A stretch of DNA of 64,000 nucleotides from Solibacillus ferritrahens (GTDB taxonomy: Bacteria; Bacillota; Bacilli; Bacillales_A; Planococcaceae): NCBI RefSeq assembly GCF_037027585.1, contig NZ_JAXCLE010000008.1, positions 62,001-126,000 of the forward strand, written 5' to 3'. The position numbers and the translations under genes are program-made. Shown one piece after another: positions 52,631 to 62,450 of this stretch (the first letter of the stretch is position 1; each line of letters begins with the position of its first letter). The notes beneath the pieces are model-generated. The model saw nothing but the letters and a program-made list of their open reading frames with translations, was not told the origin of the DNA and ran no database searches.

Positions 52631-52718
52631 GTTTCGTTAATCGCCAATGTATTACCTTTGAAATTTTTACTTTGCGAAGGTGGATTTTTCTAATTTTTAG
52701 AGGTGGAAATTTTTGATG

Positions 52719-52760
52719 AAAAAAAGCCATCAAAACATTCATTTTTCAATGCTTTGATGA
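52719..52760 (-). terminator. Terminator of rlmH
   Basis: CATCAAAACATT (52728-52739) pairs with AATGCTTTGATG (52748-52759), one mismatch; T run on the minus strand. Confidence 0.85.
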
Positions 52761-52765
52761 CTTTC

Positions 52766-52799
52766 TTAAAAACTGCACTTATTTATGGTACGGTTCACC
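52766..52799 (-). repeat. rlmH 3' end repeat (att-like site)
   Basis: Proximal copy of the 34-bp repeat; it contains the rlmH codons GEPYHK and the stop codon, then 18 more bases. Confidence 0.85.
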
Positions 52800-53258
52800 C
52801 TTAATAATTCTGAAACTTCGATAAATCTGTTCTACTAATACTAGCTTCATCAATTGATGAGGTAACGTCATCTTCCCAAAGCACAACTTTTCATCCGCCC
52901 GTTTCAGTACATCGGAGTGAAGTCCTAACGATCCTCCAATGACAAAAGCCACTTTACTTTTTCCATATGTCATGAGGGATTCTAAATCAGCGGCCATTTC
53001 TTCACTAGTTTTCATTTTGCCATCTAAAGCGAGCGCAATAACATATGTCCCCTCATTAATTTTCGCAAGGATGCGCTCACCTTCTTTACGTTTGACGATT
53101 TCCATATCAGCTTCGCTCAACTGTTCTGGTGCCTTTTCATCTGGTACCTCTACTAAGTCCACCTTTGCATATCCGCCTAAGCGCTTTACATATTCTTCGA
53201 TACCCATCTTCAAATACTTTTCTTTTAATTTACCAACTGAAATGATTGTTATATTCAC
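52779..53258 (-). CDS. rlmH: 23S rRNA (pseudouridine1915-N3)-methyltransferase RlmH
   Basis: SPOUT methyltransferase acting on helix 69 of 23S rRNA. At 159 aa it has the family glycine motif FVIGGSLGLHSDVL and the C-terminal RSFRIIKGEPYHK. Its 3' end is the SCC integration site in staphylococci (orfX), and here the same stretch is repeated 3 kb downstream. Confidence 0.96.
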   Translation of the reverse strand: MNITIISVGKLKEKYLKMGIEEYVKRLGGYAKVDLVEVPDEKAPEQLSEADMEIVKRKEGERILAKINEGTYVIALALDGKMKTSEEMAADLESLMTYGKSKVAFVIGGSLGLHSDVLKRADEKLCFGKMTLPHQLMKLVLVEQIYRSFRIIKGEPYHK

Positions 53259-53348
53259 AGCTTATCCACCTTTACACTCCATTTACAAACAAGTTATCCA
53301 CAAAAGTTATGCACATATCCACAACAAAAACCTATATATTGTGTAAAG

Positions 53349-53513
53349 TTATTTACTTGATACTATATATGTTGCTTGCTCTTCACAATAAGAACAAGTT
53401 GTTGATAACTTTTCATCTTCTGTTAAAAAATCCATCGTTGGAAATTGTTCGGTCTCTGCTACAAGCATATCTAAAGCGTGATCTATATGGGTTTCACAGC
53501 TAAATTTTTTCAT
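53349..53513 (-). CDS. CxxH/CxxC small protein
   Basis: A 54-residue protein with CETHIDHALD near the N-terminus and CSYCEEQATYIV at the end, the CxxH/CxxC family typical of the interval between htrA and rlmH in Bacillales. ATG 53513 has AAGGA seven bases upstream; the frame is open 15 codons further without support. Zinc binding is likely; the role is unknown. Confidence 0.82.
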   Translation of the reverse strand: MKKFSCETHIDHALDMLVAETEQFPTMDFLTEDEKLSTTCSYCEEQATYIVSSK

Positions 53514-53595
53514 ATTCAATCCTTCTTTCTTTTCTGAAATTTCTAGAAACTTATTCACAATTTTTAAATGTTATCCACAATCCATTGTAACAAAC

Positions 53596-53636
53596 AAAAA
53601 TTGGGTAGAAAAGAAAAGCCTTTTCTTCTCTACCCA
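53596..53636 (-). terminator. Terminator of htrA
   Basis: A stem of TGGGTAGA and TCTACCCA with a long A/T inner helix; T run on the minus strand. Confidence 0.88.
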
Positions 53637-53675
53637 TTGTGTATAAAATAATTCTAATTTTTAGTTATCCACAAT

Positions 53676-54968
53676 TTATAATTGTGCATTTTCTACCAAT
53701 TCTAATTGTGCTTCAACAATTTTTCCTTCACGGTACACTTTAATCTGCAATGTATCCCCAATTGTTTTCTCGTTATATAAGTGCTTTCGCAGCTCAATTG
53801 AATTTTCAATTGTTTGTCCATCCATCTCAACTATGACATCATATTGCTGTAAGCCCGCTTTATCCGCAGCAGAACCGCGCACAACTTGTGAAATGACAAC
53901 CCCATTCTTCACTTCTTCTGGCAATTGTAATGTTTGTTGCTGATAATAAGCAGGTACTTCAGTTAAATCTACCAATGAAATACCCATAGTCGGGCGTTGA
54001 ACTTCCCCGTGCTTCTCTAATTGTTCGATAATAGGTAGTGCCGAATTAATCGGAATTGCGAACCCTAAACCTTCTACAGAAGATTGTGCAATTTTCATCG
54101 AATTTATTCCTATTAAATCTCCCGCGATATTAATTAGAGCACCGCCGGAGTTACCTTGGTTAATCGCTGCATCTGTTTGTAAAACTTCAGTAGACCAGTC
54201 TTCTACACCATCTTCATTTAGATCGACTGGTACAGAACGATCCTTCCCTGAAATAACACCTGTTGTTACCGAGCCATAAAATTCTAAGCCTAATGGATTT
54301 CCGATTGCAATAACTGTCTCACCTTGTTTTAATACATCGGAATCACCAAATTGCGCCACTGTTTCAATTCCTTCACTCGGAATAGAAATAATCGCCAGGT
54401 CTGTCCAAATATCCGCCCCTACAAGCTGAGCTTCAACTTTTTCGCCATCTTCCAATGTTACTTCAATTTGCTCTGCACCATCTACAACATGGTGATTCGT
54501 AACAATAAATGCAAATTTCTCTTCTACTTTATAAACAACTCCTGAACCACTACCCACAGCTTGAGCTGTGCCGGTGCTTTGGTTCCAGAAGTTTGGTGCA
54601 ACTTTTTGGATATTTGTTATCCCTACTACAGCACTCGATACTTTTTCAACTGCATTTGTAACATCGGTCGTTACTTCAGTTGCAGTTTGATTAATTGTTG
54701 AACCGGATGATTCATTTGAAATGGAGTTTATTTCATTTGAACCTGGCAACTGATTAGCAAGAGAAGGTAAGAGGAGCCATAATAATAAAGCACCGACAAC
54801 AACACCGCTCAGTCCCGATATAAAGTAGCCAAATTTACTGCCACTTTTATTTCTTTTATTTTTTAGACGTTGCTGTCTTTCTTCCTCTTCTCTTTTTAAA
54901 CGAGCTTCAAGCTCTGAAATATGATTATTTTGGACTTCTTTTTTTTCATCGTCAGGAAAATATCCCAT
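53676..54968 (-). CDS. htrA: Membrane-anchored serine protease HtrA/DegP (YycK)
   Basis: Quality-control protease facing the outside. One membrane helix (~50-72), then a trypsin-like domain with His in IVTNHHVVDG, Asp in WTDLAII and Ser in INQGNSGGALI, then a C-terminal PDZ domain. ATG 54968 (MGYFPDDEKK) has AAAGG nine bases upstream, giving 430 aa; upstream codons look non-coding. A terminator separates it from walJ. Confidence 0.95.
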   Translation of the reverse strand: MGYFPDDEKKEVQNNHISELEARLKREEEERQQRLKNKRNKSGSKFGYFISGLSGVVVGALLLWLLLPSLANQLPGSNEINSISNESSGSTINQTATEVTTDVTNAVEKVSSAVVGITNIQKVAPNFWNQSTGTAQAVGSGSGVVYKVEEKFAFIVTNHHVVDGAEQIEVTLEDGEKVEAQLVGADIWTDLAIISIPSEGIETVAQFGDSDVLKQGETVIAIGNPLGLEFYGSVTTGVISGKDRSVPVDLNEDGVEDWSTEVLQTDAAINQGNSGGALINIAGDLIGINSMKIAQSSVEGLGFAIPINSALPIIEQLEKHGEVQRPTMGISLVDLTEVPAYYQQQTLQLPEEVKNGVVISQVVRGSAADKAGLQQYDVIVEMDGQTIENSIELRKHLYNEKTIGDTLQIKVYREGKIVEAQLELVENAQL

Positions 54969-55073
54969 CGTATTCATCCTTTCATTACTTTTCTTACTCA
55001 TAGCATACACATTTAACATTAAAATTAGATGAAAATTGCATAAAACCTCCTTAAAAAATTGCAAAGTTCCATT

Positions 55074-55113
55074 AAAAAAAGGTGTGCTGAAAGTATTCAC
55101 TTTCAACACACCT
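55074..55113 (-). terminator. Terminator after walJ
   Basis: AGGTGTGCTGAAAGT pairs with ACTTTCAACACACCT (one mismatch); T run on the minus strand (55074-55079). It ends the wal operon. Confidence 0.88.
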
Positions 55114-55125
55114 CTTTACTCATAT

Positions 55126-55914
55126 TTATACCATCACAAGCTTGGTAGGTTCATTTGCATCAGTATCATGTAAGTGCAAATATTCTCCCGTTATAATGCC
55201 ACAAGACTGTAATGTTTGTTCGACACTCATACGAGCTAAATCTTTCATATTATTGTCTTTACTTAAGTGGGCTAAATAAATCTGAGTCTGTTTTTCCGCA
55301 ACAACATCTGCCATTGCTACAGCAGCATCCTCATTCGAAACGTGACCGACATCAGATAAGATACGTCGTTTAATGTTCCAAGGGTATTTACCCATTTGCA
55401 GCATACTCACGTCATGATTACTTTCAAATACATAGGCATCTGCTGCTGCAATATATCCTTTCATACGGTCACTTACATAGCCCGTATCAGTAATGACAAC
55501 AAGTTTACGGCCATTATCATGGAATGTATAGAACATTGGATCCGCAGCATCATGTGACACGGCAAACGATTGAATATCAAGACTGCCAAAAGTTTTTATT
55601 GTTTCCATATCAAAATCGAAGCATAAATCTGTTGGAATTGTACCAACTAAACCATCCATTGCAGTCCATGTTTTTGCATTAGCATATACCGGTATATTGT
55701 ATTTACGTGCAATGACTCCAAGACCTTTAATATGGTCACTATGCTCATGCGTTACTAAAATACCTGATAAACTTTTCATATCACGATCTATATTAGCAAA
55801 CAGTTGCTCCATTTTTTTTCCGCTTAAGCCTACATCAATCAAAAATGAATGTTCATCATTTTCTACGTAGACTGCGTTCCCTGTACTGCCACTTGCTAAA
55901 ACGCTAAATCGCAT
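55126..55914 (-). CDS. walJ: Metallo-beta-lactamase-fold protein WalJ (YycJ)
   Basis: MBL-fold nuclease-like protein of the wal operon. Metal motif THEHSDHIKG, plus FSVLASGSTGN at the start and HDAADPMFY. At 262 aa it is full length. Known homologues influence the link between replication and wall metabolism. Confidence 0.94.
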   Translation of the reverse strand: MRFSVLASGSTGNAVYVENDEHSFLIDVGLSGKKMEQLFANIDRDMKSLSGILVTHEHSDHIKGLGVIARKYNIPVYANAKTWTAMDGLVGTIPTDLCFDFDMETIKTFGSLDIQSFAVSHDAADPMFYTFHDNGRKLVVITDTGYVSDRMKGYIAAADAYVFESNHDVSMLQMGKYPWNIKRRILSDVGHVSNEDAAVAMADVVAEKQTQIYLAHLSKDNNMKDLARMSVEQTLQSCGIITGEYLHLHDTDANEPTKLVMV

Positions 55915-55926
55915 TGTTAAAACTCC

Positions 55927-56763
55927 CTACTCTTCCAAATCCTCTGTCTCTTCGACGATTTCGGATAAATCATTTTGTAATTCCACAATCTTTCCTTGTA
56001 CTGCATTTACAAAATGTATTTCTTCTTGTCCATCTTTTAGCTTCACACGTACTTCCCAAGTAGGCGCAAAAACCTGAGTTTGTGTTAATTGGACAATTGT
56101 GGAATAGCCAATATTCATCTCTAAAATTTGAGAATCTGGTTTTAATAAATTTTTATTATCTAAGATCTGCAAAACTTGTATTGCCGTTAGTAAATTTTGT
56201 TGTTTATCTAACTTCTCATGTTTTTCCAGCATTGTTTGCTCATACGCATACACACGATTTTCATCATCCCAGTAAATTTTTACATAACCACGTACATTGT
56301 AATACAGTGTTAAGTTATTTACCTTCTGGAAAAATGTAGCCTCTCTTTTTTCTTCATCAACATTCCATAATACATAGGAGTCGCCTTCTTGTACATTATT
56401 GTAAAGAAATTCAAGAAATGGATTCCTGCCACCGTTTTCCTGAAGCTTAACTGGCTTTTCCATCGTCACAATTAGCTTATTTTCATTTTCAATTTGTGTA
56501 AATTGATTTGCGGAATACGGTATTTCTGCCGGTGAGAATTTTTTGATTTGCCCAGAATAGTAAGCTGCACTTTCATTGTTATTTGGAAGTGCTATATACG
56601 TAATATTATCTTCTTTCAAACGCGCTTCAATTTTTTTCGTCGTTTCTCCTAAAACCTCAATTAGTTGACCTTCGTTATAGCTTTCTAGATATTGCGTATA
56701 TAAAAAGAGATTCAATATTAAAAACACCCATATAAAAATAGATTTCGTTCTACTCCAATCCAT
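55927..56763 (-). CDS. walI: WalK regulator WalI (YycI)
   Basis: Single-pass membrane protein that restrains WalK together with WalH. N-terminal helix IFIWVFLILNLFLY, then an extracytoplasmic YycI domain with repeated beta strands (VNAVQGKIVELQ). 278 aa. Its ATG overlaps the walH end by 14 bases, with GGGGGG inside walH. Confidence 0.93.
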   Translation of the reverse strand: MDWSRTKSIFIWVFLILNLFLYTQYLESYNEGQLIEVLGETTKKIEARLKEDNITYIALPNNNESAAYYSGQIKKFSPAEIPYSANQFTQIENENKLIVTMEKPVKLQENGGRNPFLEFLYNNVQEGDSYVLWNVDEEKREATFFQKVNNLTLYYNVRGYVKIYWDDENRVYAYEQTMLEKHEKLDKQQNLLTAIQVLQILDNKNLLKPDSQILEMNIGYSTIVQLTQTQVFAPTWEVRVKLKDGQEEIHFVNAVQGKIVELQNDLSEIVEETEDLEE

Positions 56764-58072
56764 CTATAATCCCCCCTGTACGCTCGGGTGATATGTGTGT
56801 CCACTCATTGTTCGAAATGGTAAACCAACTAGGTTCTAAAATGAACGCTTCATCTTGCGCGAAATAATAGCCAACAACAACTTCATCAATATCTTTAAAT
56901 GAGTCATCCGTATTTCGAATATACTCGATTACTTCCTCACCAGATACCAATTCTTTCTGTTCTCTATAGACTTCGCCTTCTGTTGCGATAGAATAATAAG
57001 GACGTCGATAGCGGAAAATGCGATTTTCACCCCATGTTGTTATAATGCGGGTTGGGGTTGTCGTCATATTACTATAAATCGGCAATCCATGTAAAAACAG
57101 TTGATATTCCGTTATATGCTTTTCTATATTCATCGAAGAGAATCGATAGTCTCCTGTAAATCCACCATGATCATTTATATAATCAAAGCTATCTTTAAGT
57201 AATTTCGATGATGGAATGGGCACAATACTTTCTGCAGGCGGGTACACATAATTAAGAATGCGATTCTTAGTATCCACCGTCATTAATGATGTATCATCTG
57301 TATACCTATCCGAATATTCACTTTCAATATTTCGCTGTACAATTTTCGGTTGTGTAAAAACAATTGATTTAAATAAATTTGGGGAAATCTCCTGTATTAA
57401 ATACGTATAGCGTGTCGATTGAATCGGATTTTTTGAGACATACAATGAGCGTAATGAATCTCGTTCTATTTCTACATATGGACTATAATCTTTAGCAGGC
57501 TCAATTACTTCTGTCAAAAACTTGTCTGTATTTACTATATCTGCATATGTTCTATATAATATCCGTTTTTCTGTATTCAAAAAGAGCAGTTGTAACTGAT
57601 TGTTCGTTTCTAATGTTGACCAGTCCAAAATTAGGCGAGTAAAGCTTGCTCCCGGTATAGCCTTATCATTAAACGATACAACATTTGAAAAAACCTGTAA
57701 CGGTAACTCCTCATTGAAAAACATCGTGACACGATTATTTGTTCTTATAATTCCATTCATTTTTTCATCAGATAGATTGGTATTAATTAAATCAAGCTCA
57801 CTCGTTTCCCAAGTTCGTAAATAGCTGTAGAGTTCATTTAAAACACTTGGAGATACCGTACCGAAAAATTCGTCATTTTGCCGGTACAGCAGTCGATAAG
57901 GCTTTAATACATCATTCAATTCCTTTTGTTGACCGACCATAACTTCCTCAATCTGTGTTTCTTCTATTAACCCATAGTCGGGCTTGTAGTTCCAAATAAG
58001 AAGCGTAAAGATAATACTGAGCAAAACGAGGAATGTTAATAAAATTGATTTTACTTGTTCAACATATTTCAT
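56750..58072 (-). CDS. walH: WalK regulator WalH (YycH)
   Basis: Single-pass membrane protein, 440 aa from ATG 58072. N-terminal helix ILLTFLVLLSIIFTLLIW, then the large extracytoplasmic YycH domain. ATG overlaps the walK stop (ATGA); GGGGG is seven bases upstream. A TTG two codons earlier is less likely. Confidence 0.93.
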   Translation of the reverse strand: MKYVEQVKSILLTFLVLLSIIFTLLIWNYKPDYGLIEETQIEEVMVGQQKELNDVLKPYRLLYRQNDEFFGTVSPSVLNELYSYLRTWETSELDLINTNLSDEKMNGIIRTNNRVTMFFNEELPLQVFSNVVSFNDKAIPGASFTRLILDWSTLETNNQLQLLFLNTEKRILYRTYADIVNTDKFLTEVIEPAKDYSPYVEIERDSLRSLYVSKNPIQSTRYTYLIQEISPNLFKSIVFTQPKIVQRNIESEYSDRYTDDTSLMTVDTKNRILNYVYPPAESIVPIPSSKLLKDSFDYINDHGGFTGDYRFSSMNIEKHITEYQLFLHGLPIYSNMTTTPTRIITTWGENRIFRYRRPYYSIATEGEVYREQKELVSGEEVIEYIRNTDDSFKDIDEVVVGYYFAQDEAFILEPSWFTISNNEWTHISPERTGGIIDGLE

Positions 58073-59904
58073 TCCCAATCCCCCGCTTCATCCAATTCGT
58101 ATGGCAAAGTGAAGAATATCGTAGTACCTTGTCCTTCCTCACTTTCTGCCCAAATTTTCCCGCCATGTGCTTCAATCATTTCACGCGCAATTGCAAGTCC
58201 TAAACCAGTTCCGCCCATCGATCGTGCACGTGCTCGGTCTACACGATAGAAGCGATCAAAAATCCGTGCTACATTTTCCTTTGGAATTCCCATCCCGTCA
58301 TCCGAAATCATGACGCGAAGCATATTATCATGTACAGTAAACCCGAAACGGATATAACCACCGTCTGGAGAATATTTCAATGCATTTGAAATAATATTAT
58401 CGATTACCTGTGTCAGCTTATCGGTATCAATATCTACAAAATAACTTTTCTCTGGAAGTAAACGGATAAACTCTACATTTTGTGACTTCGACATTTCAAA
58501 GCGATCAATAATTTGTGTGAAAAACTTATTAAACTCTACAAATCCTAAATTCAATTCATACTCTTGGCTATCCATTTTAGAAAGCTGTAATAAATCATTT
58601 ACTAAACGAATCATACGCTCAGTTTCTGTTTGTGTAACATTTAAAAACGTTGGGGCAATATTTTCATCACGCCAAGCTCCTTCTGCCAATGCTTCTAAAT
58701 AGCTTCGCATTGTTGTAAGTGGTGTCCGTAGCTCATGTGATACGTTCGCTACGAATTCCCGCCGTTCCAGATCAATTTTCTCCTGCTCAGTAATATCATG
58801 CAATACGGTAATTAAGCCATTCACAAAGCCCGTTTCTTTTTGAATAACAGAGAAGTTGGCTCGTAAAATATACGGTGCATCACTCATGCTAAAATCAAGA
58901 TTTACAGGCTCTTTCATATGAATTAAATCTTCAAAACTATATTCCTGATCCAATCTTAAAACAGAAGCAATTGGACGGTTTAAAGTAGATTCCCGTGTAT
59001 CATGAAGTAAATCCAGAGCAGGCTCATTAATTAATATAATTTTCCCTTTGCGATCTGTTGCAATAACCCCATCTGTCATATTACTAAGAACACTTGCCAA
59101 TTTCCGACGTTCAGCTTCTGTCGTAGACTGTGCTTCTTGTAGGCGATTAGTCAAATGGTTAAAAGCAATCGCTAATTGACCAATCTCATCTGTTCCGTAT
59201 ACACGTACTTTTCGGGAATAATTTCCTTTTGACATCGCTTGCGCCTGTTTTCGCATATCGGAAATGGGTCTTGTAATCGTTCGTGCAACAAGTATTCCTA
59301 AAATGATTGTAATAGCCAGAGACATTGCAATACCAGCAGCAAAAATACGGTTTATTTCATTTAGTTGTTCATATACTTTTTCAATATTAGATTCGACATA
59401 TATAGCACCTCTTACTTCCCCATTTGGTCCCACTGTATCGGTTATGGGGAATGCAAGCAGCCAGACTCGCTGCCCTGTATCACGGTCCAGCGAAATACTA
59501 TCCCATAACGTTTCGGCGGACATCGCTTTACTTATATTATCTTCATTTGCCCGTTGCCCCACAAGCGCCTGATTATTAGCGTCCGAAATAGCTAGAATAC
59601 GACTGCGATTATTAACAACAATAATTTTGTTAATATCCTCGGTAGAGACTTCCTGTAAAATCGTTTTTAATCTCAACTCTATTGAAGGTGCCATATCATC
59701 CACTTCTTTAATCATTTCTTCGCGGATACTGTAGTGAACAAGCTCAATTCTTTGACGGATGGAATCTTGGAAATTCGTTTTTAAATTCGTCTCAAGCTGC
59801 TTAGAAAAATAGATCCCAATAATTTGAAGAGCAATAATTATTAAAAGTACATAGATTAATACAAGCTTTACATGAATCGATTTGAAAAAGCTTACTTTTT
59901 GCAT
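58069..59904 (-). CDS. walK: Essential sensor histidine kinase WalK (YycG)
   Basis: Senses cell-wall status and phosphorylates WalR. 611 aa: membrane helix 1 (~12-32), extracytoplasmic Cache-like domain (~35-180), helix 2, HAMP (~205-255), PAS (~265-370), HisKA with the phospho-accepting His in ANVSHELRTPLTTM, and the ATPase domain (N box, GMGIPKENV, GTGLGLAI). It is five bases downstream of walR. Confidence 0.97.
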   Translation of the reverse strand: MQKVSFFKSIHVKLVLIYVLLIIIALQIIGIYFSKQLETNLKTNFQDSIRQRIELVHYSIREEMIKEVDDMAPSIELRLKTILQEVSTEDINKIIVVNNRSRILAISDANNQALVGQRANEDNISKAMSAETLWDSISLDRDTGQRVWLLAFPITDTVGPNGEVRGAIYVESNIEKVYEQLNEINRIFAAGIAMSLAITIILGILVARTITRPISDMRKQAQAMSKGNYSRKVRVYGTDEIGQLAIAFNHLTNRLQEAQSTTEAERRKLASVLSNMTDGVIATDRKGKIILINEPALDLLHDTRESTLNRPIASVLRLDQEYSFEDLIHMKEPVNLDFSMSDAPYILRANFSVIQKETGFVNGLITVLHDITEQEKIDLERREFVANVSHELRTPLTTMRSYLEALAEGAWRDENIAPTFLNVTQTETERMIRLVNDLLQLSKMDSQEYELNLGFVEFNKFFTQIIDRFEMSKSQNVEFIRLLPEKSYFVDIDTDKLTQVIDNIISNALKYSPDGGYIRFGFTVHDNMLRVMISDDGMGIPKENVARIFDRFYRVDRARARSMGGTGLGLAIAREMIEAHGGKIWAESEEGQGTTIFFTLPYELDEAGDWE

Positions 59905-59909
59905 GTAGT

Positions 59910-60623
59910 CTACTCCTGTTCAGGATTTCGTAAGTAATAGCCGACTCCCCGTCTTGTTACAATCCATAATGGATGACTCGGATTATCTTCTATTTTTTCT
60001 CTTAGACGGCGAATTGTTACGTCTACTGTACGTACATCACCAAAGTAATCGTAACCCCATACAGTTTGTAGCAAGTGTTCACGCGTCATTACTTGACCGA
60101 TATGTTTTGCTAAATAGTGCAATAATTCAAATTCACGATGCGTTAGCTCTATTGATTCATCACGCTTTAAAACTAAGTATGCATCAGGCTGAATTGTCAA
60201 TGAACCTACAACAATATCATTTGATTCAGCTTGCGCTTCCTCTACTTGAGCAGGTACATTTAATCGGCGCATATTTGCCTTCACACGGGCGATTAGCTCC
60301 CGCGTACTAAATGGCTTCGTTACATAATCATCTGCTCCCATTTCAAGACCTAACACCTTATCAATCTCCGAGCCTTTTGCCGTTAGCATAATAATAGGAA
60401 AATCATATTTTTTACGGACTTCACGACATACTTCCATTCCATCACGCTTTGGAAGCATTATATCCAATAACATTAAATCTGGCTGCTCTTCTTCTACTCT
60501 TTGTAGAGCCTCGTCTCCATCGTACGCACAAATTACACGATAGCCTTCTTTAATTAAATTAAACTGCAAAATATCTGCAATTGGTTTCTCATCATCTACA
60601 ACTAAAATTGTTTTATCAATCAT
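59910..60623 (-). CDS. walR: Essential response regulator WalR (YycF)
   Basis: OmpR-family regulator of autolysin and wall genes. Receiver with LVVDDEKPIADI and phospho-Asp in LMLLDIMLPKRDG, winged-helix domain with VRTVDVTIRRLREKIE. 237 aa. First gene of walRKHIJ. Confidence 0.98.
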   Translation of the reverse strand: MIDKTILVVDDEKPIADILQFNLIKEGYRVICAYDGDEALQRVEEEQPDLMLLDIMLPKRDGMEVCREVRKKYDFPIIMLTAKGSEIDKVLGLEMGADDYVTKPFSTRELIARVKANMRRLNVPAQVEEAQAESNDIVVGSLTIQPDAYLVLKRDESIELTHREFELLHYLAKHIGQVMTREHLLQTVWGYDYFGDVRTVDVTIRRLREKIEDNPSHPLWIVTRRGVGYYLRNPEQE

Positions 60624-60811
60624 CTATATACCTCTTTCCTAAATAAATTCTATATAAAATGAAAAGTAATGTTTATTTTTACTATCATTACTCTATCACG
60701 GTTTGCGATTTGATGCATTATACAGATGTTTTCCATAAATTATTTTCCAGGAAATATTTTTAAATTTTTTCCGTATTTTAGTTCTATTCTCTGAAAGTGC
60801 TGTAATAATTG

Positions 60812-60847
60812 AAAAAAGTGTGCTAAAAGTCAAAGCTTTTAACACAC
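60812..60847 (-). terminator. Terminator of the M23 peptidase gene
   Basis: GTGTGCTAAAAG (60818-60829) pairs with CTTTTAACACAC (60836-60847), one mismatch; T run on the minus strand. Confidence 0.88.
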
Positions 60848-60856
60848 CTCCCTAAA

Positions 60857-62326
60857 TTAATTTAAATATGATAATGGATTTACTTCAGAACCATTTTTAT
60901 GAATTTCGAAATGCAGATGAGTTCCCGTTGAACGACCTGTGGACCCCATTTGTCCAAGAGCAGATCCTTGTTCTACTACTTGTCCAACTGATACTTCAAT
61001 ACTTGATAAGTGTGCGTATAGTGATTCAAAGCCATTATTATGGTCGATTACAACATAGTTCCCATATGTTGAATGACTTCCAGCTGTTTTAATAACCCCA
61101 TTATCTGAAGCTTTAATCGTATAATTGGATGGTCGCGCAATATCGATTCCATAATGATAGCGTCCCCAACGATGTCCCATATTACTTGAAACATAACCTC
61201 CAACTGCTGGCCAAGCGAAGGTTCCTGTTCCAATAGAAGGAATTACCTTCGTTCCTACGATTACTATACGATTTTCAGGTTCTATTAATACATTTTCCAC
61301 AGATTGACGTCGCTCTGTTCGGACGCCATTTTCTTCTGTAATTAAATAAGAAACTTCTTTCTTACCTTTTTTGCCTTCTTGCTTAACAATTTTTTCACCT
61401 TTTAACATTGTTGGATCTTCTTCAACAACTTTAGCGAAATCAATTTCCTCGATTTTTTTCTTCTCATAAACGGCCTTAACATTAACGAATGGTTTTTCTA
61501 TCGTAACATTTAGCTCTTGACCAATCTGCAGTAATGTATTTTCTGTAAGAGAAGGGTTTAAAGATAATAATTGTGCTATTGTTAAATCATGTGCAGATGC
61601 TATAGAGCCCAACATATCTCCTGGTTTTACTGTATAGGTTTCTTGCTGTACTGAACCTGTTTGTAATAACTGGATCGCCTCTGATACAGAAACAATTTCA
61701 TCTGGCTTTGCTAAATCTTCCTGTCCTGTAATTGGAGCTGACAGTGCAACATCAATTAGACGGGTTTCATCTTTTTTTAATTCGGGTAAAGAATCACTAG
61801 TTGAATTGTTTTTCAATTTATTCAATTGATATTGAGTAATATAGCGAAGCTTTAATCCATCAATTACAGCTTCAAAATCCGCTTTGTCCTTCAATGAAGC
61901 AACGACTGTATCTTCTACTTGTAGGGAATAAACTTGTGCTTGAACTGTCAATGCTTCTTGAAGGTTTTTTATCGTTTCTTCTTCATTTGCATCTACTGTA
62001 AATACTTGCTCTGGAATAATCTTAAGTTCGCTACTAGCATCGACCTTTAAATTATCATACTTCTTGCTAGCTTCTAGTTCTTTATTTAGTACAACTTCTT
62101 CTACTGTTGCTTCATCTGCAACAGATCCAACATATGTATCAGCTACATAAACGTGGTAAATTTTAGCGAATTGTTCTTTATCTGTTTCATTCGCGAAACC
62201 TAGATTGAATGTCACCGTAGAAACGAGTAACGCAAAAATTGCAGTAATTTTTAATTTTCCATTATGACGATTCATTAGACTTTGTTTTAAATTGCCTAAG
62301 TCTAACTTGTTTCCTTTTGAACTCAT
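60857..62326 (-). CDS. Cell-wall M23 endopeptidase with LysM and G5 domains
   Basis: Exported murein hydrolase, 489 aa. One N-terminal membrane helix/signal anchor (ITAIFALLVSTVTFNLGFA), a region of ~150 residues, LysM (TVKPGDMLGSIASAHDLTIA, ~230-275), G5 (~285-360), and an M23 domain with HYGIDIARP and THLHFEIHKNG giving the zinc His and Asp residues. ATG 62326 has GGAAGGGG upstream; the open frame extends 20 codons further. It lies between purA and walR and is a likely WalR target. Confidence 0.92.
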   Translation of the reverse strand: MSSKGNKLDLGNLKQSLMNRHNGKLKITAIFALLVSTVTFNLGFANETDKEQFAKIYHVYVADTYVGSVADEATVEEVVLNKELEASKKYDNLKVDASSELKIIPEQVFTVDANEEETIKNLQEALTVQAQVYSLQVEDTVVASLKDKADFEAVIDGLKLRYITQYQLNKLKNNSTSDSLPELKKDETRLIDVALSAPITGQEDLAKPDEIVSVSEAIQLLQTGSVQQETYTVKPGDMLGSIASAHDLTIAQLLSLNPSLTENTLLQIGQELNVTIEKPFVNVKAVYEKKKIEEIDFAKVVEEDPTMLKGEKIVKQEGKKGKKEVSYLITEENGVRTERRQSVENVLIEPENRIVIVGTKVIPSIGTGTFAWPAVGGYVSSNMGHRWGRYHYGIDIARPSNYTIKASDNGVIKTAGSHSTYGNYVVIDHNNGFESLYAHLSSIEVSVGQVVEQGSALGQMGSTGRSTGTHLHFEIHKNGSEVNPLSYLN

Positions 62327-62450
62327 GATAAAGCCCCTTCCAACTATGTCTAATCTATAATATTTAGTGCTTCTATTTATCTTCAAGTGTTAAAACACAC
62401 TTTGCTACTGTACCATATTTCTCATTCCAAATGAACTACTTCATTATTTT

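Larger units (their letters stand above)
52309..52778. other. Region between rlmH and the regulator: decayed repeat and orphan terminator
   Basis: 470 bases without a gene. They hold the rlmH terminator, a decayed rlmH-end copy with its own hairpin (52556-52630), and a terminator with no gene (52495-52523). Confidence 0.6.
49683..52799 (-). mobile_element. Putative SCC-like cassette integrated at the rlmH 3' end
   Basis: A 3.1-kb segment bounded by direct copies of the rlmH 3' end, the place where staphylococcal cassette chromosome elements integrate. The cargo is an XRE/AbrB regulator, an ABC-2 ATPase and permease, and a small basic protein. No ccr recombinase is present, so it would need one in trans or is a remnant. 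Repeats are seen; the mobility is inferred. Confidence 0.5.

Noticed and set aside
49683..52799. ccr-type serine recombinases in the rlmH-linked segment
   Set aside because: I looked for a large recombinase ORF and found none; the segment's genes are a regulator, an ATPase, a permease and a small protein.
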